Below the pieces are notes generated by a model. That model was not told the DNA's origin and ran no database searches. It worked only from the letters and a program-made list of their open reading frames with translations. From JACCVG01 sp963790245 (lineage in GTDB: Bacteria > Actinomycetota > Thermoleophilia > Solirubrobacterales > Thermoleophilaceae), in contig CAWBNP010000002.1 in the NCBI GenBank assembly GCA_963790245.1, forward strand, positions 1,674,001 to 1,738,000: a DNA stretch of 64,000 nucleotides, in the 5' to 3' direction. Of this stretch, positions 59,852-64,000 are shown piece after piece (position 1 is the first letter of the stretch; every line of letters starts with the position of its first letter). A program made the position numbers and the translations under genes.

Positions 59852-62644
59852 CTAGCCGCAGCCGGTGTTGTTACCGCAGCTGCTGCATGTGTAGCAAGCG
59901 CCCGTCCGCTGCATCATTCCGCCGCACTGCCCGCACGCGGGCCCGAGGTCCATGCCCGCGAGCTTGGCCGGAATCACCGGCGGCTCGTCGGTCATCGCCG
60001 AGGCGGCCGGCTTGGCAGCGGCGGACTCGCCACCTCCGTTGCCGCCGAGCGAGATCGCCGGACCGGCGGTGTCGCCGCGCATCATCGCCTCCTGGGCTAG
60101 CTTGCGCTCGCGCACCGCAGGGGTCAGGATCCCGAGGTCCTCCTGGGCGTCGACATCAAGGAAGCGCGAGGCGAGCCAGCGCATGATGTAGTCGGGCATC
60201 GACTTGGCGAACGGGATCTCCGGGTTGTTGGTCATCCCCTCCGGGTCGAAGCGCATGTAGGAGAACTTGCGCACGAGCGTCTCGAGCGGCACCCCGTACT
60301 GGAGCGCGATCGAGACCGAGGTCGCGAACGCGTTCATCATCCCGCGCAGCGTCGAGCCCTCCTTGCCGATGTCGGTCAGGAAGATCTCGCCGACCGTTCC
60401 GTCCTCGTACATGCCGGCCGTGATGTAGCCCTCGTGCCCGGCGATCGAGAACTTGTGGGTGATCGACTGGCGCTCACGCGGCATCCGCCGGCGGACCGGA
60501 CGGCGATCCTCGACCTCGGCGACCTCGGCCTTCTCCTCCTGGGCATCGGTGCGCAGCGCCTGGGCGGTCTTCGAGCCGTCGCGGTAGATCGCGAGCGCCT
60601 TGACGCCGAGCTGCCAGGCCTGGGTGTAGGCATCGGCGATGTCATCGACGGTCGCCGTCTGCGGCATGTTGACCGTCTTGGAAATCGCGCCCGAGATGAA
60701 CGGCTGGGTCGCACCCATCATCTTGATGTGGCCCATGTGCGAGATCGCCCGCTCGCCAACGGCGACGTCGAAGATCGGCAGGTGCTCATCGGAGAGCCCC
60801 GGCGCGCCGATGATCGATCCGTTCTCGAGCATGTGCGCCTCGATCTGCTCGATCGCGTGCTCGGCGTAGCCGAGCGTCCGCAGCGCGAGCCCGACGGTCT
60901 TGTTGACGATCGTCATCTGACCGCCACCGACCAGCTCCTTGTACTTGACGAGCGAGAAGTCGGGCTCGATCCCCGTCGTGTCGCAATCCATCAGGAACGA
61001 GATCGTCCCGGTCGGTGCGAGCACGGTGGCCTGCGCGTTGCGGTAGCCATGCAGCTCGCCGAGCTCAACGGCCTCGTCCCAGGAGCGGCGCGCGGCGGCG
61101 ACCATCGGCTTGTCGTGAACCTCGCCGCTGTCGATCTCGTAGGAGGCGTCGCGGTGCTTGCGCATTACGTGGTTGTGCGGAGTGCGGTTCTCCTCGTAGC
61201 GCTCGTAGCTGCCGATCGCCGCGGCGATCTCGGCCGAGCGGCGGTAGGCGCGACCGGTCATCAGCGCGGTGATCGCGGCTGCGGCGGTCCGTCCCTCGTC
61301 GGAGTCATACGCCATCCCATTCGACATCAGCAGGGCGCCGAGGTTGGCGTAGCCGAGGCCGATCTGGCGGAAGGCGCGGGCGTTCTCGCCGATCTCCTCG
61401 GTCGGATAGCTCGATGGGCCGACGACGATCTCCTGGGCGAGGAACAGCACGTCGATCGTGTGCTCGAAGGCCTCGACGTCGAGCGTCCCGTCGGGCTTGC
61501 GGAACTTCATCAGGTTCAGCGAGGCGAGGTTGCAGGCCGAGTTGTCGACGTGCATGTACTCGCTGCAGGGGTTCGAGGCGTTGATCCGGCCCGAGTTCGG
61601 GCAGGTGTGCCAGTCGTTGATCGTCGTGTCGTACTGAACGCCCGGATCAGCGCAGCGCCAGGCGGCGTCGGCGAGTTGCTCGAGCACGTCGGCGGCGTCC
61701 AGTTCCTCGACCGGCTCGCCGCTCACGCGCGCGCGGGTGAACCACTTCTCACCGCGCTCGGCGGCCTTCATGAAGTCGTCGGTGACGCGCACCGAGTTGT
61801 TGGCGTTCTGGTACTGGATCGAGGTGAAGCCGTCGCCGTCGATCGACATGTCAAAGCCGGCGTCGCGCAGCGCGCCCGCCTTCTCCTCCTCGCGTGCCTT
61901 GCACCAGATGAAGTCGAGGATGTCGGGGTGGTCGACGTTGAGTACGACCATCTTGGCGGCGCGACGCGTCTTGCCGCCGGACTTGATCGTCCCGGCCCAG
62001 GCGTCGGCGCCGCGCATGAAGGAGACCGGGCCGCTCGCGAGGCCGCCCTTGGAGAGCTGCTCCTTGGAGCCGCGGATGTTGGAGAGGTTGATGCCCGATC
62101 CGGAGCCGCCGCGGAAGATCATGCCCTCCTTGGTGTTCCACGCGAGGATCGACTCGATCGTGTCGTCGACCGACAGGATGAAGCAGGCCGAGCACTGCGG
62201 ACGCTCTTCGAAGCCGACGTTGAACCAGACCGGCGAGTTGAAGGCCGCCATCTGGTTGACGAGGATGTGGTGTAGCTCGGCGTCGAAGGCGTCGGCGTCC
62301 TCCGTCGAGGCGAAGTAGCCGTGCTCGCGACCCCAGTCGGCGATCGTCCCAGCGACGCGGCCGACCATCTGCTTGACCGAGGACTCCCGCTCGGGCGAAC
62401 CGATCCGGCCGCGGAAGTACTTCTGGGCGACGATGTTGGTCGCGTTCTGCGACCAACTCTTGGGAAACTCGAGACCGGACTGGGCGAAGACGGGCGCGGC
62501 CGGGTCGCCGATCACGGCGTCGCGGAGCTCCCACTCGATCGCGTCGAAGGGGTGGACTCCCGGCTCGGTGAACTTGCGCGCGACGGAAACACCCTGACCG
62601 GTACGGGGCTGGATCTCGTTGATTTCGGCCGGGGTGTTCGCCAT
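59852..62644 (-). CDS. nrdJ: Vitamin B12-dependent ribonucleotide reductase (class II)
   Basis: A 930-residue class II reductase that makes deoxyribonucleotides with adenosylcobalamin in place of a diiron radical partner. Active-site blocks: SACFILSVDDTIESI, NPCSEYMHVDNSACNLASLNL (catalytic Cys and flanking), and APTGTISFLMDCDTTGIEPDF (Gly-rich loop). The C-terminus carries a Cys-rich redox tail (MQRTGACYTCSSCGNNTGCG) that re-reduces the active site. Length fits the long actinobacterial type. ATG at 62644 has AGAGAGGG upstream. No nrdAB partner is nearby. A promoter candidate lies about 140 bases upstream. Confidence 0.96.
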   Translation of the reverse strand: MANTPAEINEIQPRTGQGVSVARKFTEPGVHPFDAIEWELRDAVIGDPAAPVFAQSGLEFPKSWSQNATNIVAQKYFRGRIGSPERESSVKQMVGRVAGTIADWGREHGYFASTEDADAFDAELHHILVNQMAAFNSPVWFNVGFEERPQCSACFILSVDDTIESILAWNTKEGMIFRGGSGSGINLSNIRGSKEQLSKGGLASGPVSFMRGADAWAGTIKSGGKTRRAAKMVVLNVDHPDILDFIWCKAREEEKAGALRDAGFDMSIDGDGFTSIQYQNANNSVRVTDDFMKAAERGEKWFTRARVSGEPVEELDAADVLEQLADAAWRCADPGVQYDTTINDWHTCPNSGRINASNPCSEYMHVDNSACNLASLNLMKFRKPDGTLDVEAFEHTIDVLFLAQEIVVGPSSYPTEEIGENARAFRQIGLGYANLGALLMSNGMAYDSDEGRTAAAAITALMTGRAYRRSAEIAAAIGSYERYEENRTPHNHVMRKHRDASYEIDSGEVHDKPMVAAARRSWDEAVELGELHGYRNAQATVLAPTGTISFLMDCDTTGIEPDFSLVKYKELVGGGQMTIVNKTVGLALRTLGYAEHAIEQIEAHMLENGSIIGAPGLSDEHLPIFDVAVGERAISHMGHIKMMGATQPFISGAISKTVNMPQTATVDDIADAYTQAWQLGVKALAIYRDGSKTAQALRTDAQEEKAEVAEVEDRRPVRRRMPRERQSITHKFSIAGHEGYITAGMYEDGTVGEIFLTDIGKEGSTLRGMMNAFATSVSIALQYGVPLETLVRKFSYMRFDPEGMTNNPEIPFAKSMPDYIMRWLASRFLDVDAQEDLGILTPAVRERKLAQEAMMRGDTAGPAISLGGNGGGESAAAKPAASAMTDEPPVIPAKLAGMDLGPACGQCGGMMQRTGACYTCSSCGNNTGCG

Positions 62645-63060
62645 CTCTATCCCTCTCTCTGGGTGGATCTCTAGGCCCTTGTTCCTGGGCTCACGGGGAT
62701 GGGGATGCTTGCGCTCGCATCGGACGGACTCCCGGGCCTGGATCTACCAACTCGACCGGCCTCTGGGAGGCCGTTGCGCGTTGTTCTATTTTACCGCTGC
62801 AAACCGTCCGCTCAACGTTGTCGCGAGCGTTGAATCGCGCGCTTTGCGGGGTCCGCGGAACGGCTCGTCGGGCCGGCTCAAGTCAGGTGGACGTTTGGCC
62901 GATGGAACCCCATGCAAGCACCCGCCGCCAGCGCCCGCTCGTCGACGTTCGCGAACTTCGTATGGCTCGTGCGCGACCTCACCAGGTCCGCCGCCTGCCT
63001 GTTCGACGCGAGCGCCGCGACCCTCGCTCCAGAGATCAAGCACCGCTAGACCCCGCCGCG
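62645..63060. other. Leader and promoter region of nrdJ, no gene
   Basis: About 415 bases without a credible gene. It contains the promoter candidate at 62788-62815, a GGCCTC-CCAGA-GAGGCC-type stem in the transcribed leader near 62765, and GC-rich sequence that reads as non-coding in all frames. I looked for the cobalamin riboswitch box (GCCACTG-like) in the leader of this B12-dependent enzyme and did not see it. Confidence 0.5.
62788..62815 (-). promoter_or_regulatory. Candidate sigma-70 promoter of nrdJ
   Basis: On the minus strand TTGAGC (-35, positions 62810-62815) and TAAAAT (-10, 62788-62793) are separated by 16 bases, in a locally AT-rich patch. This would give a leader of about 140 nucleotides before nrdJ. 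Confidence 0.45.
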
Positions 63061-63999
63061 CTACGCGCGTTCGGGATGGGCGCGCAGCCACTCGAGTGTC
63101 CGCTCGAGCCCGGATGCGAGGTCGACCCGCGAGCCCCAGCCGAGTTCGCTCCCGGCGCGCGTCGCATCGAGCGCGATCTGACGGATCTCGCCGAGCCGCT
63201 CGGGCTCGAAGGCGGGAGTGAACCCGCCGTCGACGAGGTGGTCCAGCTGCTCGGCGAGCTCCGTCACGCTGGTGGCGCGGCCGGTCCCGATGTTGAACGC
63301 GCCGGTCTGCTCGCCCTCGGTTGCGGCGAGTAGCGCAGCCACGATGTCGTCGACGAACACGAAGTCGCGCATCTGACCGCCGTCGCCGAAGATCTTGGCC
63401 GTCTCGCCGCGCACCAGGCAGCCGCAGAAGATCGCGATCACGCCGGCTTCGGAGCGCGGGTTCTGGCGCGGGCCGTAGACGTTTCCGAGCCGCAGCGACA
63501 CCGTCGAGGTCCCGTAGAGCCGGGAGTGGACGCCGCAATAGAGCTCGGCGGCACGTTTGGAGACGCCGTAGGGAGCGTCGGGGACGATTGGATGATCTTC
63601 GGGAGCGGGCATCACCTGGGCCTCGCCGTAGATCGCTCCCCCGGTCGAGACGTTGACGAACCGCCGGACTCCGGCGGCGCGCGCGGCCTCGAGCATGTTG
63701 AGCGTGCCGCCGGCGTTGGTCGCGAGGTCGTGCGCCGGCTCGGCGATGCTGCGGCGGACGTCCATCTGGGCGGCGAGATGGACGATGACGTCGGGCCGGA
63801 CGCGATCGACGATCGCCGCGACTGCCTCGCCGTCGCGGATGTCGGCGATCAGCAGTTCGGCCGAGCCGGCGTCGTCGAGGTTCTCGCGGAAGCCGCTCGA
63901 GAGATCATCGAGCGCGACGACATCATCTCCACGCGCGAGCAGCGCGTCGACCAGGTTGGATCCGATGAAGCCGGCGCCACCGGTGACCAGAGCTAGCAC
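63061..63999 (-). CDS. NAD-dependent sugar-nucleotide epimerase (UDP-glucose 4-epimerase-like)
   Basis: A 312-residue extended SDR. The dinucleotide motif is TGGAGFIGSN (6-15), followed by DDLSSGFREN, AAQMDVRRSI, catalytic STGGAIYG and Tyr-x3-Lys in YGVSKRAAELY, plus RLGNVYGPRQNP. It probably interconverts UDP-glucose and UDP-galactose or related sugars at C4. GTG at 63999 lies 1 base from the window edge and looks like the true start (MLALVTGGAGF), but an upstream start outside the window is possible. It may supply sugar nucleotides along with rmlAB. Confidence 0.88.
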   Translation of the reverse strand: MLALVTGGAGFIGSNLVDALLARGDDVVALDDLSSGFRENLDDAGSAELLIADIRDGEAVAAIVDRVRPDVIVHLAAQMDVRRSIAEPAHDLATNAGGTLNMLEAARAAGVRRFVNVSTGGAIYGEAQVMPAPEDHPIVPDAPYGVSKRAAELYCGVHSRLYGTSTVSLRLGNVYGPRQNPRSEAGVIAIFCGCLVRGETAKIFGDGGQMRDFVFVDDIVAALLAATEGEQTGAFNIGTGRATSVTELAEQLDHLVDGGFTPAFEPERLGEIRQIALDATRAGSELGWGSRVDLASGLERTLEWLRAHPERA

Positions 64000-64000
64000 G

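Noticed and set aside
60434..62275. Plus-strand open frame of about 613 codons
   Set aside because: Exactly antisense to nrdJ, Arg/Asp/Leu-biased, no motif; a GC-rich shadow.
62645..62787. Cobalamin riboswitch in the nrdJ leader
   Set aside because: Looked for the B12-box; only a short GGCCTC stem seen.

Overview
The window is uniformly GC-rich, densely packed bacterial chromosome with strong codon-position bias and many ATGA/GTGA/TTGA overlaps. The gene content points to a high-GC actinobacterium, probably a Thermoleophilia/Solirubrobacterales-like soil lineage: fused PafBC-type WYL regulator, B12-dependent NrdJ, methylmalonyl-CoA mutase, split biotin-dependent acyl-CoA carboxylases, and many GTG/TTG starts. 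The lineage is inferred from gene repertoire, not from a marker gene. I saw no insertion sequences, phage genes or CRISPR array.

Layout. 1-2.1 kb: 3' end of cobalamin-dependent methionine synthase and a coupled unknown gene. 2.2-6.2 kb: coiled-coil nuclease-fold protein, PPOX-type flavoprotein, and rmlA-rmlB for dTDP-sugar synthesis, both with unusual start codons. 6.2-15 kb: acyl-CoA dehydrogenase, WYL regulator, HD hydrolase, SDR, EcsC-like protein, ferritin-like protein, glutathione peroxidase-like protein, GNAT, and tRNA-Phe beside a possible gene remnant. 15-24.8 kb: glyoxalase, MrfA/YprA-like helicase, HAD phosphatase, ATP-dependent DNA ligase, SDR, DtxR-type regulator, aminotransferase and sucCD. 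24.9-33.7 kb: hydrolases, VTT membrane protein, molybdopterin oxidoreductase, lipoprotein, MFS transporter, acyl-CoA carboxylase alpha chain and TauE/SafE permease. 33.8-37.1 kb: Rrf2/CymR-like regulator with cysD-cysN-cysC.

37.1-43.5 kb is the standout region: a lasso-peptide gene cluster. It has an unannotated-size precursor gene (core SGTRGSSDGILFQGRRS, predicted Ser1-Asp8 ring), the RRE protein B1, the B2 protease, an amidotransferase-less AsnB-like cyclase, an HPr-kinase-like tailoring kinase, a nucleotidyltransferase-family protein, an ABC exporter, and a protein arginine methyltransferase (PRMT)-fold enzyme directly behind the precursor. The precursor ends in Ser (the residue HPrK-like lasso kinases modify) and carries three Arg residues, so phosphorylation plus Arg methylation of one lasso peptide is a testable proposal.

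43.5-58.5 kb: carboxylase epsilon-like protein, a frameshifted membrane gene, ornithine cyclodeaminase-family enzyme, DUF4394 protein, carboxyltransferase beta chain, heparinase-like protein, methylmalonyl-CoA mutase large subunit, an ECF sigma factor fused to a zinc anti-sigma motif, and a cyclopropane-fatty-acid-synthase operon. 58.5-64 kb: a GEMM-I (cyclic-dinucleotide) riboswitch whose P1 helix includes the Shine-Dalgarno of a secreted Gly-rich protein gene, then nrdJ and a sugar-nucleotide epimerase running to the window edge.

How the genes fit together: carboxylase alpha, beta and epsilon-like chains, methylmalonyl-CoA mutase and succinyl-CoA synthetase would together carry propionyl-CoA into the TCA cycle. 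MetH, mutase and NrdJ make three B12-dependent enzymes in 64 kb. The Rrf2 regulator, the permease and cysDNC form a sulfate-assimilation locus that runs without a gap into the lasso exporter.
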